Source: Alphaproteobacteria bacterium
GTDB lineage: Bacteria; Pseudomonadota; Alphaproteobacteria; SMXP01
Assembly: GCA_004356335.1 (NCBI GenBank)
Contig: SMXP01000006.1
Location: 1-25,247, forward strand
DNA length: 25,247 nucleotides
Reading direction: 5' to 3'
Position 1 is the stretch's first letter. Every line of letters begins with the position of its first letter. The notes beneath the pieces were generated by a model that saw only the letters and a list, made by a program, of their open reading frames with translations, had not been told where the DNA came from and made no database searches. The translations under genes and the position numbers were made by a program. This document shows, one piece after another, positions 1 through 8,412 of this stretch.

Positions 1-70
1 GCTCTAGATTCCCAGTTTGGTCGCGTTTCCGGACGGAAAACCGGGTCCACTTTTCCTGGAAACGCTCTAG
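1..70 (-). repeat. Composite palindromic repeat, copy 1 (module A, inverted)
   Basis: Read on the minus strand this begins CTAGAGCGTTTCCAGGAAAA, continues through a GGTTTTCCGTCC core and ends in GCGACCAAAC, then a TCTAG edge. It is the same element found about nine more times in the window. The GCGTTTCC and GGAAACGC arms can pair as a hairpin. The copy may extend beyond the window edge. It lies directly upstream of the first gene, so it forms part of that gene's leader or the preceding gene's trailer. Confidence 0.85.
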
Positions 71-101
71 TCGCTTGAGGCGGCATTTTGTGAGGACGAA
101 A

Positions 102-611
102 ATGAACGATGTTAAATCAAACAGCGACGTCACGGCGGAGATCCAACAGGTCATTAAGCAAACTGAAGCCAATTGGAATACACAGGATTTTTCTACGGTT
201 CTAGACCTATGGGACCGCGACGAACCCGAGCCTTATTATTTGGCCGAGGAAAGGGACGAATGGCTGATAGGTTGGGATCAATTAAATGGCTACCTCAACC
301 CGCCCGTGCGCAATCCCGCAGTCGAGGCCTTGCGTCTGGACATTTCGAATATACGCGTTAAGCAAATCGCATCGGATCTTGCCTTTGCCGTTTGGGATTT
401 GCATTTTGAAATGAAAATCAGAGGCCGGCCACCTTTGGGTGAGGACATCCGTGTTACCGGAATTTTTCGCAAAAAACCGGAAGGTTGGCGGTACATTCAT
501 TACGCTGAAGCTCCAATGGCATCCATGGTTTACATTCAAAAACTATTTGAAAGGGATGTGCGGCCAGAATTCGATGACATTTACCAGAAGGCTCTCAAGA
601 AACGGACGTAA
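102..611 (+). CDS. SnoaL/NTF2-like (DUF4440-type) domain protein
   Basis: A 169-residue soluble protein with no signal peptide or membrane segment. An N-terminal helix, the stretch around TEANWNTQDF and DLWD, then alternating strands ending in GIFRKKPEGWRYIHY, match the cone-shaped NTF2-like fold of SnoaL/DUF4440 proteins. The GWRYIHYAEAP strand near residues 128-140 is typical of the family's last strand. Such domains act as small hydrolases or isomerases, or bind small ligands; the substrate is not predictable. The ATG at 102 is preferred over an upstream TTG at 75 because GAGGA lies about 5 bases before it. A hairpin followed by T-rich sequence lies just after the stop, so it is probably a single-gene transcript. 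The family call is fairly sure, the function unknown. Confidence 0.7.
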   Translation: MNDVKSNSDVTAEIQQVIKQTEANWNTQDFSTVLDLWDRDEPEPYYLAEERDEWLIGWDQLNGYLNPPVRNPAVEALRLDISNIRVKQIASDLAFAVWDLHFEMKIRGRPPLGEDIRVTGIFRKKPEGWRYIHYAEAPMASMVYIQKLFERDVRPEFDDIYQKALKKRT

Positions 612-624
612 GCTATAAATGCTG

Positions 625-664
625 CGGGGAAATCTACAGCTCTTCCCCGTTGTAACTTTTTCTT
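625..664 (+). terminator. Candidate rho-independent terminator
   Basis: A 7-bp inverted repeat, CGGGGAA (625-631) and TTCCCCG (643-649) with an 11-base loop, is followed by TTGTAACTTTTTCTT. It lies 13 bases after the stop of the SnoaL-like gene and before the sulfotransferase-like gene, as expected for an intrinsic terminator. The T tract is interrupted, which lowers confidence. Confidence 0.5.
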
Positions 665-694
665 CATTTGCCGACCTGTTGACGGGATAAATAA

Positions 695-1486
695 ATGCCG
701 CCGATTTCACGCATAAAAAATTACTTAAGACGATTGCGGCCGGAGGATTCTGGACAATTCCAAGGAAGTCGGGACTCAAAGTCCGCCAAGCCGACAGCTT
801 TCATTCATTTACCCAAAACAGGCGCCGCCGCGCTGTCATCTTATCTACGCAAGAAGTTGAACGTCACTAATGCTCTTATTATAAGCAGCCGACGAGAACT
901 GGCTTTTATGCGTGATGATGAGCTGGCTCAACATGATTTCTTTGTCGTCCATACGAATGCGATGATCCTGAGACGGCTGCCCGAATGCCATAAAATCACC
1001 CTTCTTCGCGATCCGCTCGCCAGAGTTTTGGCATGCTATATCACATCCCGCAACGACCCCCGCGATACCGTAATGGCACGTCAGGCACGCCAGCTAAGTC
1101 TTTTCGAGTTCGTCTCGTCCGATCACCCCACTATTTCTGCAGCGATCGAAAATGTTCAGGTAAAGCGGCTCATTCTCGATCTTAGTCACGCCGAGCAGGC
1201 CCAGTCGCAGTTGTTATCTCGACTGAGCTCGGAGGAACTTATAGATAGAGCACGTGACTCGCTCGATCAATTAGATGCCGTGGGACGGTTAGAGAATATG
1301 AAGATCATGCTGAAACAACTACGTGATCTATACGCACTGGATACGACTGAGGATTTTCAATTCCCTAATGCCAACGTTCAAGACGTTGATACGGATAGTG
1401 TGGACAAGCGTGTCAAAAGAGTCATTCGACAGCGCACCAAGTTGGATCAACTGCTCTATGAAGAAGTGCGCGCGCGTTTTGGCTGA
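695..1486 (+). CDS. Sulfotransferase family-like protein
   Basis: A 263-residue protein. Residues 35-50 (AFIHLPKTGAAALSSYL) match the FxHxPKTGGTS-like 5'-phosphosulfate loop of sulfotransferases that use PAPS. Residues 101-115 (ITLLRDPLARVLACY) match the 3'-phosphate-binding motif RDPxxRxxSxY. The rest is predicted helical with an acidic middle. These two motifs at the usual spacing support a Sulfotransfer_2-like fold. In the first loop the usual GGTS is GAAA, so the phosphate-binding hydroxyl is missing and activity may differ. The basic N-terminus (RIKNYLRRLR) is not an obvious signal peptide. The start ATG has only a weak upstream purine stretch (GACGGGA). Its 3' end overlaps the convergent PAS_5 gene by 31 bases. 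The acceptor substrate is unknown. Confidence 0.65.
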   Translation: MPPISRIKNYLRRLRPEDSGQFQGSRDSKSAKPTAFIHLPKTGAAALSSYLRKKLNVTNALIISSRRELAFMRDDELAQHDFFVVHTNAMILRRLPECHKITLLRDPLARVLACYITSRNDPRDTVMARQARQLSLFEFVSSDHPTISAAIENVQVKRLILDLSHAEQAQSQLLSRLSSEELIDRARDSLDQLDAVGRLENMKIMLKQLRDLYALDTTEDFQFPNANVQDVDTDSVDKRVKRVIRQRTKLDQLLYEEVRARFG

Positions 1487-2082
1487 TCTTGGTAAACCGG
1501 CGCAATACCCTGTTTAGTGGGAATTATGGGTTCTGGTAAGCCGGCGCCGATATCGATGAATTGATGAAATTTCCACTCTTGCCGAGTTGTCCGTTCTTGG
1601 GACATGAGAAGACTTTTATTTCGGCGGTTGAATGATCTGGAACTTTCAATCGCAAGGGAGACGATGAATCGCGGGACACCTTCACTATCGGCAAAGGGAA
1701 AACCGGACAGCTCGATAAAGCTTTGAGTTCCTTTTGTATATGTTTCTATGGAAATGGTCAGAAAGCCACAGGGGCAATCGAGAACCGACATCAGGTTCTT
1801 CCAGAACGGGCTTTCCTCACCGGCATTTAAGTAAGCTTCCAGCTTATGACCGGTGATGTCCGCGCCGCGCCGCCGGACGATTTCAGTCCCCACCAAACGA
1901 ATGAGAAAAGACGTGTCTGAAATCTTCTCGAATATCATGATATAAGGCAAAAGATGTTTGAGTTGGCTAGGATCAAGCCGCGATTTCGCGGGCACCAATT
2001 CGTCTTTTCGCAGGCTTTGCCAATATTCTGCGAAGCTCGCGCTTTCTTTACGATCGAAGTTGATTCCGTCCATAGCCGACAT
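1456..2082 (-). CDS. PAS domain-containing protein (PAS_5 family)
   Basis: A 208-residue soluble protein. LKHLLPYIMIFEKI followed by FLIRLVGTEIVRRRGADITG (roughly residues 42-80) is the signature of the PAS_5 family, which is widespread in alphaproteobacteria as a stand-alone PAS domain. A strand-rich middle section (FLTISIETYTKG, FIELSGFPF) completes the domain. The C-terminal 50 residues are basic and look disordered. No kinase, cyclase or DNA-binding domain is attached, so it probably works as a single-domain sensor or an adaptor; ligand and partner are unknown. Two in-frame ATGs (2082 and 2073) are possible and neither has a strong ribosome-binding site. Its end overlaps the sulfotransferase-like gene tail to tail. 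Confidence 0.75.
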   Translation of the reverse strand: MSAMDGINFDRKESASFAEYWQSLRKDELVPAKSRLDPSQLKHLLPYIMIFEKISDTSFLIRLVGTEIVRRRGADITGHKLEAYLNAGEESPFWKNLMSVLDCPCGFLTISIETYTKGTQSFIELSGFPFADSEGVPRFIVSLAIESSRSFNRRNKSLLMSQERTTRQEWKFHQFIDIGAGLPEPIIPTKQGIAPVYQDQPKRARTSS

Positions 2083-2648
2083 GTCGCTCAGTCATTGTAC
2101 CGATTATAGCGGGCGGTTACGGTATTTAACGGCTAAAGAGTTGCCAAGTGCTTAAGCCCGCTCGATCCGGCGAAAAGCCGAGAATACTGCCGATTTTGCC
2201 CATAACTCAGCCAGTGATCCGCAGAGCTTTGGGATTTTACTCTAAACTGTCTCAAATATGCCGGGCGATCAGATTGTAAACCGGCGCTCTAGCCTTGATG
2301 GCGTCCGTTGCCTTAATCGAAATCGCCGACGTGTTTGGAACATTACCGGCAATGATCGATCGAGTTGCCGATCGCGATGTCGCGCTGAGTAAATTGGTCA
2401 GTGCCTATGGGGTTCGGTTTGCAAGGACCGGCGATGCCAACGGCGGCGGCCGACCGGCAGGGCCTGTTCGCCGGTCAATCGTCGGACTACCTAATGGGCG
2501 AGAATCACGTCCCCGATTGTCGGTTCCTCAGGAAAATGCCAGTCTTTCTGTGCCGGTTCTTACCCTCCCTTTGAAGCAATGATAAGCGGGCAAGCACAGG
2601 CACCTATCTCGTTCTCAGGAACGCAAGTACAAATGGAGTTATGCCAAG
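2083..2648. other. Intergenic region without a convincing gene
   Basis: About 570 bases upstream of the first UbiD gene. Two overlapping open frames exist: TTG/ATG at 2295-2582, and a shorter one starting near 2408 that contains GLFAGQSSDYLMGE. Neither has a recognisable domain, a good ribosome-binding site or a plausible start context. A GCGCTCTAG string near 2284-2292 matches the outer edge of the dispersed repeat and may be a decayed end of one. The promoter of the UbiD genes should lie in the right part. I see no clear -35/-10 pair. Confidence 0.4.
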
Positions 2649-4160
2649 ATGTCCATTACGGCGGCCGATAGGCCCAACGTACAATTAAGGGGCCCTTACG
2701 ATTCCCTCAGAGATTATGTTGCGGCCTTAGAGGCAATGGGCAGACTCGTCCGAATTGAAGAGATGGACCAAGATCGCTTTGAGGCGACCGCATTTGCCTA
2801 TCGCCTCATTGAAAAACACGGCTTCTACGGCGCGCCGGCTTTTCTGATTGAAAGAATAAAAGTCGACGGCGAATGGTTGGATGGTCCCGTTATTTCAAAC
2901 CTATATGGAGGATGGGATACCGAAGCCATGTCCTTTGGTGTGGAAGAGGTTACGACCGACCAAAACCAAATGTACCAGGCCACATTAAGCAAGCTTGCAA
3001 GTCAGACAGATGACAACGGCCAATTTAACAAAATAAAGCCCGTCACTATCAAGCACGAACATTCTCCGTGTAAGGAGGTGATTGTCACGGGTGATGACGT
3101 GAATATTCTCCAATATCCTTGGCTACAGAGCAATCCGGGAGATGCCGGACGCTACATCAATGCGGCCTCCATTATAATGGAGGATCCTGACCTTGGACGG
3201 AACGTTAGCACCCAACGATTTCAAGTGAAGTCTAGGAATAAGGTGGGCGTCAATCTTGAAGGTTTCCAACATGGCGGGTTTCTTTTGATGGCGGCCAAGA
3301 GAAGAGGTGAAAAAACAGCCAAGGCGGCGATCGTCATGGGGGTCGACCCGATCATCTTTTCCTTAAGCAGTTCGAAAATAGCCAAGCTCGGCGAAGACGA
3401 GTTGGAGTTGGCAGGAGGACTCAAGGGCAAACCAGTTGAGCTCGTGAAATGCGAAACCAATGACATTATGGTACCGGCCCATGCGGAAATGATCCTGGAA
3501 GGTGAAATTCCTCTAGATGATAAAGAGGAGGAGGGACCGTTCGCGGAGATTTATGGCTATATGGGGATGAAGGTTCCAAACAATTATTATATGAATATCG
3601 TGGCGGTCACCCATCGCCGGAATCCGTGGTTTATCAATTCGTTTGCTGGTGTGACCAAGCTTCATCATGCCATGCCCTCGGCAACAAGCGATTATCTCAA
3701 GCACAAAAGAATGATCCCCAGTTTGGTCGCGTATTATACGCCGCGAGAGGCCACCGGGATCGCAATCTTGAGCGTAAAGAAGCGGATTTCCGGGGTCGGG
3801 ATGACCGCGGGTCTCCAGGCGGCGGCCAGCGGTTTTCTTGCCAAAGTGATCATTGTTGTTGATGAGGATGTCGACATATTCGACCTGCACAAAGTGCTCC
3901 ATGCAGTGGGATCCAGGTGGCAACCTAACGATGCCAGTTTAATCATCCCCAAAATGGCTGCCATGCCTCTCGATCCGAGTTCGCCCATACGGGGCTTGAC
4001 CAGTAAAATTATTATTGATGCGACAAAGCAATTCCCGGAGGAAGGCGGACCCCCGTCTTGGCCGGCCGTGTCGCGTCAATTGTTGGAGGAAGCCTGTCCC
4101 CAATTATTCGATCTAATCGATAGCAAGTGGGACGAATACTGGAAAGATTTCGAACAGTGA
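2649..4160 (+). CDS. UbiD-family prFMN-dependent decarboxylase, paralog 1
   Basis: A 503-residue member of the UbiD family, which reversibly (de)carboxylates aromatic or unsaturated acids using prenylated FMN. By motif alignment with E. coli UbiD and fungal Fdc1, the metal ligands are Asn185 (GRNVSTQR), His208 (QHGG) and Glu251 (DELELAGG). The catalytic Glu-Arg-Glu network is Arg190, Glu295 and Glu300 (EEGPFAEIYGY). The length is normal for the family. GGAG lies 10 bases before the ATG. It is gaplessly alignable over the first 300 residues with the two other copies in this window; by hand count 64 of the first 100 residues match paralog 2 and 69 match paralog 3. No ubiX-type flavin prenyltransferase is nearby, so prFMN must come from elsewhere. 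The substrate is unknown. It is likely cytoplasmic, as no signal peptide is seen. Confidence 0.93.
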   Translation: MSITAADRPNVQLRGPYDSLRDYVAALEAMGRLVRIEEMDQDRFEATAFAYRLIEKHGFYGAPAFLIERIKVDGEWLDGPVISNLYGGWDTEAMSFGVEEVTTDQNQMYQATLSKLASQTDDNGQFNKIKPVTIKHEHSPCKEVIVTGDDVNILQYPWLQSNPGDAGRYINAASIIMEDPDLGRNVSTQRFQVKSRNKVGVNLEGFQHGGFLLMAAKRRGEKTAKAAIVMGVDPIIFSLSSSKIAKLGEDELELAGGLKGKPVELVKCETNDIMVPAHAEMILEGEIPLDDKEEEGPFAEIYGYMGMKVPNNYYMNIVAVTHRRNPWFINSFAGVTKLHHAMPSATSDYLKHKRMIPSLVAYYTPREATGIAILSVKKRISGVGMTAGLQAAASGFLAKVIIVVDEDVDIFDLHKVLHAVGSRWQPNDASLIIPKMAAMPLDPSSPIRGLTSKIIIDATKQFPEEGGPPSWPAVSRQLLEEACPQLFDLIDSKWDEYWKDFEQ

Positions 4161-4220
4161 GCGATAAAACAAAGACTTAGAGTACGTTCCCTGATTCAAT
4201 GAATTGTGAACGTGGTTTAG
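4161..4220 (+). repeat. Composite repeat, copy 2 (module B only)
   Basis: Starts immediately after the UbiD paralog 1 stop with GCGATAAAACAAAGACTTAG. It continues through an AGTACGTT...GAACGT hairpin to GTGGTTTAG. This matches the linker and second hairpin of the longer copies at 11305 and 14343, without the first hairpin. The segment CGTTCCCTGATTCAATGAAT is also present in the copy at 10264-10370. Confidence 0.85.
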
Positions 4221-4247
4221 GAAAATTAGCTAAGGAGACATTCTGCC

Positions 4248-5753
4248 ATGACGGCCATTACGTCCGATAGACAAAATGTGCAACCGACCGGCCCCTATGA
4301 CTCACTGAGGGATTTCATTGCGGCTTTAGAGGCTGACGGCAAGTTGCTTCGCATTCCTGAGATGGATCAAGACGAATACGAAGCGACCGCCTTTGCCTAT
4401 CAAATGATCGATAAAATGGGCGATGTCGATTCACCGGGTTTTCTTATAGAGCGCATAAAAATCGACGGAAAATGGTTCGACGGTCCCGTCATCGGGAATC
4501 TTTATGGTAGTTGGGCCGTGGAAGGCATGGTCTACGGCGTTGAAAATATCGTCGATGACCAAAAACTCATGTACCGCGCCGTTCTCGATAAAATTCTCGG
4601 AAATTTGGATGACGGCGGAAGCTGGAAAAAAATCAAGCCCACAGTGATTGATTACGCGAAAGCACCATGTAAGGAAATTGTCATTACGGGTGATGACGTG
4701 GACATTTTACAATTTCCGTTCATTCAAAATAATCCGGCGGACGCTGGGCGCTATATCAATACGGGTTCCATTATAATCGAAGACCCGAAGCTGGGACGCA
4801 ATGTGGGCACCTATCGGTGCCAGATCAAAGGCAAGACCAAGATCGGCTTCAATCCAAGGCCGGGCCAAGATGGCGGCAGAATGATCAGAGCCATGAGGCG
4901 GCAAGGCCAAGAAAAAGTGCAGGTGGCCATCGCTCTTGGGGTCGATCCGATCGTGTGGTGCTTGAGCACCATGAAGATGACCCGTTTTGGCGAGGACGAG
5001 TTGGAAGTTGCCGGTGGCCTAAGGGGAAAACCCATCGAACTCGTTAAATGCGAAACAAGCGACATTTTGGTGCCGGCCAATGCCGAGATGATAATTGAAG
5101 GCGAAGTGCCGTTGCAGGAAAGTGAGGACGAGGGACCGTATGGTGAAATGTACGGCTATTTGGGTTTTATCAAACGCAACAACTTTTTCATGAACATCAA
5201 GGCAATTACTCATAGACGCGCGCCATATTTCGTAAATTCGTATACCGGAATCACCAACGATGCCCTGCATGCGCCGACTCTTGCGGGGTATCATCGAAAG
5301 TTTAAACCGCAAATTCCCAATTTGGTGGATGTCTATTCATATAGCAGCTCTCCGGGCATAATAATCCTCAGCATAGACAAAAGATTTCCAGGAGAAGGGA
5401 TGGCTGCGGGACAGGTTGCCGCCGCGGGTCCCACCGCAAAAGTCGTTATTGTTGTGGATGACGACATCAATATCATGGATCCGCACGATGTGTTTCACGC
5501 CATGGCGGCGCGATGGCAACCGAAGGCGAGCATCATGATTCCGCAAACCAATATGTCGATGCCCGACCCCAGCGTCTTCTTGCGAGGCCTGAGCAGCAAG
5601 ATGATCATCGATGCGACGCAGCAGTTTCCGGAAGAGGGAGGACCAGAGCACCAGGCAATCTTGTCACGAGATCTGTTCGAGGAGGGAGCCCCCAATGCCA
5701 TTCCACAGGTCGTTGAAAAGTGGCAGAGCTATTGGGACGGCTTTGGCAAATGA
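4248..5753 (+). CDS. UbiD-family decarboxylase, paralog 2 (metal-site His replaced by Asp)
   Basis: A 501-residue paralog of the preceding gene, with the catalytic residues Arg190, Glu295 and Glu300 and metal ligands Asn185 and Glu251 retained at the same numbers. At position 208, where paralogs 1 and 3 and E. coli UbiD have His, it has Asp (GQDGG; codon GAT at 4869-4871, one base from CAT). Asp could still bind a divalent metal but would change the site that holds the prFMN phosphate. A strong AAGGAG lies 10 bases before the ATG. The gap to paralog 1 is 87 bases, of which 60 are repeat, so co-transcription is plausible. It converges on the SDR gene with only 26 bases between stops. Confidence 0.92.
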   Translation: MTAITSDRQNVQPTGPYDSLRDFIAALEADGKLLRIPEMDQDEYEATAFAYQMIDKMGDVDSPGFLIERIKIDGKWFDGPVIGNLYGSWAVEGMVYGVENIVDDQKLMYRAVLDKILGNLDDGGSWKKIKPTVIDYAKAPCKEIVITGDDVDILQFPFIQNNPADAGRYINTGSIIIEDPKLGRNVGTYRCQIKGKTKIGFNPRPGQDGGRMIRAMRRQGQEKVQVAIALGVDPIVWCLSTMKMTRFGEDELEVAGGLRGKPIELVKCETSDILVPANAEMIIEGEVPLQESEDEGPYGEMYGYLGFIKRNNFFMNIKAITHRRAPYFVNSYTGITNDALHAPTLAGYHRKFKPQIPNLVDVYSYSSSPGIIILSIDKRFPGEGMAAGQVAAAGPTAKVVIVVDDDINIMDPHDVFHAMAARWQPKASIMIPQTNMSMPDPSVFLRGLSSKMIIDATQQFPEEGGPEHQAILSRDLFEEGAPNAIPQVVEKWQSYWDGFGK

Positions 5754-5779
5754 TCGTGTGCCGGAATCTCGATGAGCTG

Positions 5780-6622
5780 CTACCATGCCGCGCGCTCGCC
5801 CGTGTATCGATAGATTAATCCGCTGGTATCCGCATCGAAATTCTCTATTACCGTTATCATGGCCGCTATAGCTTGTTCAGGCGACATTTTCGGCACGTTC
5901 ATGCCGGCTGCTTGATCGGTATCCACAATACCGGGCTCTAAAGTTCCGACAACGATTCCACGTCCCTTGACCGCCCGTGAAATCACCAGCATCGCCATAT
6001 TCACCCCTGCTTTGCTGATGCGGTACGGCACAAGAATTCCGGGAAGTCTTTCGGCGGCGTTCAATGAACCCAAACCGCTGGTCAGAGTCATTATTTTCTT
6101 GTGCTCGCTTGCGGCCACGTGGCCGACGAATGCTTCGGCCATTTTCAAAGGGCCGGTGGTGTTTGTCGCAATTATGCGATGGTATACATCATAGTCGATG
6201 GCACCGAATGTTTGAGGTTGTTGCCCGGGATTGATGCCGGCATTGTTGAGCAACACGTCAATTGGGGTATCTTGATATTTCTTCGCTAAGGCATCGATCA
6301 TTCCGTGATCGGTAACGTCCAGTTGTTCAATGATGATGTTTGGCTGCTCGGCCGCCAGCGCATTAAGGGCATGGGCGCCCGCGGGGTTGCGGCATGTTGC
6401 GATCACGGTCCATCCCTTGTCCGCATATTGGCGGGCAAACTCAAAACCGATGCCCCGGCTAGAGCCGGTAATGAGCACGGTGGATGCAAGGCTGGGTTCG
6501 ATTGAACCGAAGGTTGCCATCAATCCTATCGCTATGATAGCGCCAAGAAGACTTAAGCCGTTTACCAAAGAAGTCTTGCTTTTGATCACGCGACTATTGC
6601 TAACTTGTTGAAATAATAGCAC
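5780..6622 (-). CDS. Short-chain dehydrogenase/reductase with N-terminal signal/membrane segment
   Basis: A 280-residue SDR. The Rossmann motif TGSSRGIG is at 52-59, NNAG at 126-129, and catalytic Ser182, Tyr200 and Lys204 (YRISK) are in place, so the NAD(P)-dependent oxidoreductase core is intact. Unusually, residues 1-47 precede it: a basic stretch (SNSRVIKSKTS), then a hydrophobic run from about L19 to F38 and PSLAS. This looks like a Sec signal or an N-in membrane anchor, placing the domain in or facing the periplasm. A GTG start at 6622 is chosen because AAGGGAG (minus strand) lies 6 bases upstream. The longer frame from 6745 adds an arginine-rich, unconserved-looking leader without a better start. 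It is transcribed toward UbiD paralog 2 and away from paralog 3. The substrate is unknown. Confidence 0.82.
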   Translation of the reverse strand: MLLFQQVSNSRVIKSKTSLVNGLSLLGAIIAIGLMATFGSIEPSLASTVLITGSSRGIGFEFARQYADKGWTVIATCRNPAGAHALNALAAEQPNIIIEQLDVTDHGMIDALAKKYQDTPIDVLLNNAGINPGQQPQTFGAIDYDVYHRIIATNTTGPLKMAEAFVGHVAASEHKKIMTLTSGLGSLNAAERLPGILVPYRISKAGVNMAMLVISRAVKGRGIVVGTLEPGIVDTDQAAGMNVPKMSPEQAIAAMITVIENFDADTSGLIYRYTGERAAW

Positions 6623-6690
6623 TTTCTTCTCCCTTCGCGGTCGCTCTTCGGGCCGCCGCCGGCCGCTAAATGCAAGATTATGACAAACGG

Positions 6691-6707
6691 AACGGTTTAA
6701 ACCCGTT
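6691..6707. promoter_or_regulatory. Imperfect palindrome in divergent intergenic region
   Basis: AACGGTTTAAACCCGTT is a near-perfect inverted repeat around TTTAAA with one unpaired base. It lies between the divergent SDR and UbiD paralog 3 genes (region 6623-6900). That position suits a regulator binding site, but no second copy was found elsewhere in the window, so this is a weak call. Confidence 0.25.
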
Positions 6708-6900
6708 GTCTTGTCGGCGTGCCCGCGCTCCGGCAAACACGGCATTCCGCCTCAAATGGACATTTCGGACAGCTCTCTCATAGACTTATGTCGTGCTAAA
6801 GATCTGAGGTAAACTAGAACGACGACGGCATCGGGGTCATCGCCCCTATCCCTCAGTTTATCGAACCATTGTCACTAGGAATGTACGAGAGGCGCAAACA

Positions 6901-8412
6901 ATGAAATCCAATTCGTCCGGTAGAGAGAATATCCAATTAACGGGTCCCTACGATTCCATGCGGGATTATGTGATCGCCTTAGAGGCGACCGGCAGATTGA
7001 TCCGCATAAAGGAAATGGATCAGGATCAATATGAGGCCACCGGCTTTGCCTACCGTTTGGTTGAGAAGTATGGCTTTAACGAGGCTCCGGCCTTTCTTAT
7101 TGAACGCGTCAAAGTGGATGGTGAGTGGATGGAAGGGCCGGTACTGGCCAACATTTACGGTCCTTGGGATTCAGAAGCCATGAGCTGCGGCGTCGAGAAC
7201 GTCACCGAAGACAAACGTGAAATGTATCGCGCCGCTGTCCATAAATTTATTGGATTGGCAAATAAGAACGGTCAGTGGGAACCGGTTAAGCCTATCATGT
7301 TTGAAAATAGCAACCCTCCGTGTAAGGAGGTTATCATCAAGGGCGGTGATGTCGACATCCGAAAATTTCCTTATTTGAAATGTAACCCGGCCGACGGCGG
7401 CCGCTATGTCAATAGCGGTTCGGTGATTTTTGAAGATCCGGAATTGGGTCGGAACATGGGCACTTACCGGAGTCAGATTTTCAGTGCAACGCGGATCGGC
7501 ATGAATCCCGAAGTTGGCCAGCATGGCTGGAGCTTCCTGATGGCGGCGAAAAAGCGCGGGCAAACGACGATGAAAGCGGCGATCATCGTTGGCAACGATC
7601 CCATCATGTGGGCCATGAGCTGTTCCAAGATCTCCCATCTCGGACAAGATGAATATGAAATGGCCGGCGTTTTCAAAGGCAAGCCGGTCGAATTGGTAAA
7701 ATGTGAGACAAACGACATTTTAGTGCCGGCCAACGCCGAAATGATTATCGAGGGTGAAATTCCGCTAGACGAGCGGACAGAAGAAGGGCCTCACGCCGAA
7801 ATGTACGGCTATCTCGGACGGAAACGAGACGCCAATTTCTTTATGAACATTGAGGCTATTACCCATCGGCACGATCCGTGGATTTTCAACAATCATACAG
7901 GCGTCATGCGCGGGTTTCACACGGCGGCCATGGATGCCTATAGTCACCTTGCTTACAAGAAAACAATCAGAAATTTGGTCGCCATCCATAGCATTAGCAA
8001 TTCACCCGGCATTGTAGCTGCGAGCATCGATAAAGGCTTTGCCGGGGATGGCTTGGCCGCAGGGCAACAGATCGCTGCGACCCACTTTGTCTCGAAGGTG
8101 ATCGTCATCGTCGATAAGGATGTCGATGTGTTCAACACCGAGGAAGTCCTGACCGCCATTGCCACGCGCTGGCAGCCGGATCCGGCAACCTTGATTATTC
8201 CCCATGCGCGCACCACGTTTTTGGAGCCTAGCGCCGTCACGCCCCGCGTCACAAGCAAGATCATCATCGATGCAACCAAGCAATTACCGGAAGAAGGCGG
8301 GCCCGCCCATTGGCCTGCCGTGTCTAGAGAACTCTTGACGGATAGTTGCCCGGAAGTGTTCGATCTAGTCGACGGTAAGTGGGACGAGTTTATGGGCGAC
8401 TTCGAGAATTAG
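6901..8412 (+). CDS. UbiD-family prFMN-dependent decarboxylase, paralog 3
   Basis: A 503-residue UbiD-family protein with the complete set of metal ligands (Asn185, His208 in QHGW, Glu251) and the catalytic Arg190, Glu295 and Glu300. It is closer to paralog 1 than to paralog 2 in the N-terminal 100 residues. GAGAGG lies 8 bases before the ATG. The TAG stop (8410-8412) is the first three bases of the dispersed repeat, which begins TAGAGCATTTTCG. The last residues (KWDEFMGDFEN) resemble the paralog 1 end (KWDEYWKDFEQ), so the repeat has probably replaced the original terminator region without shortening the protein. It could decarboxylate a different substrate from its neighbours. Confidence 0.93.
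   Translation: MKSNSSGRENIQLTGPYDSMRDYVIALEATGRLIRIKEMDQDQYEATGFAYRLVEKYGFNEAPAFLIERVKVDGEWMEGPVLANIYGPWDSEAMSCGVENVTEDKREMYRAAVHKFIGLANKNGQWEPVKPIMFENSNPPCKEVIIKGGDVDIRKFPYLKCNPADGGRYVNSGSVIFEDPELGRNMGTYRSQIFSATRIGMNPEVGQHGWSFLMAAKKRGQTTMKAAIIVGNDPIMWAMSCSKISHLGQDEYEMAGVFKGKPVELVKCETNDILVPANAEMIIEGEIPLDERTEEGPHAEMYGYLGRKRDANFFMNIEAITHRHDPWIFNNHTGVMRGFHTAAMDAYSHLAYKKTIRNLVAIHSISNSPGIVAASIDKGFAGDGLAAGQQIAATHFVSKVIVIVDKDVDVFNTEEVLTAIATRWQPDPATLIIPHARTTFLEPSAVTPRVTSKIIIDATKQLPEEGGPAHWPAVSRELLTDSCPEVFDLVDGKWDEFMGDFEN

Noticed and set aside
2295..2582. 95-codon open frame before UbiD paralog 1
   Set aside because: No ribosome-binding site, no domain, Gly/Arg/Pro-rich composition typical of non-coding GC-rich sequence; kept only as an intergenic note.
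3717..3732. 16-base match inside UbiD paralog 1 to the edge of repeat copy 1 (CCCAGTTTGGTCGCGT)
   Set aside because: It encodes conserved UbiD sequence (PSLVAYY region, similar in the other paralogs) and no further repeat sequence follows, so it is probably coincidence.
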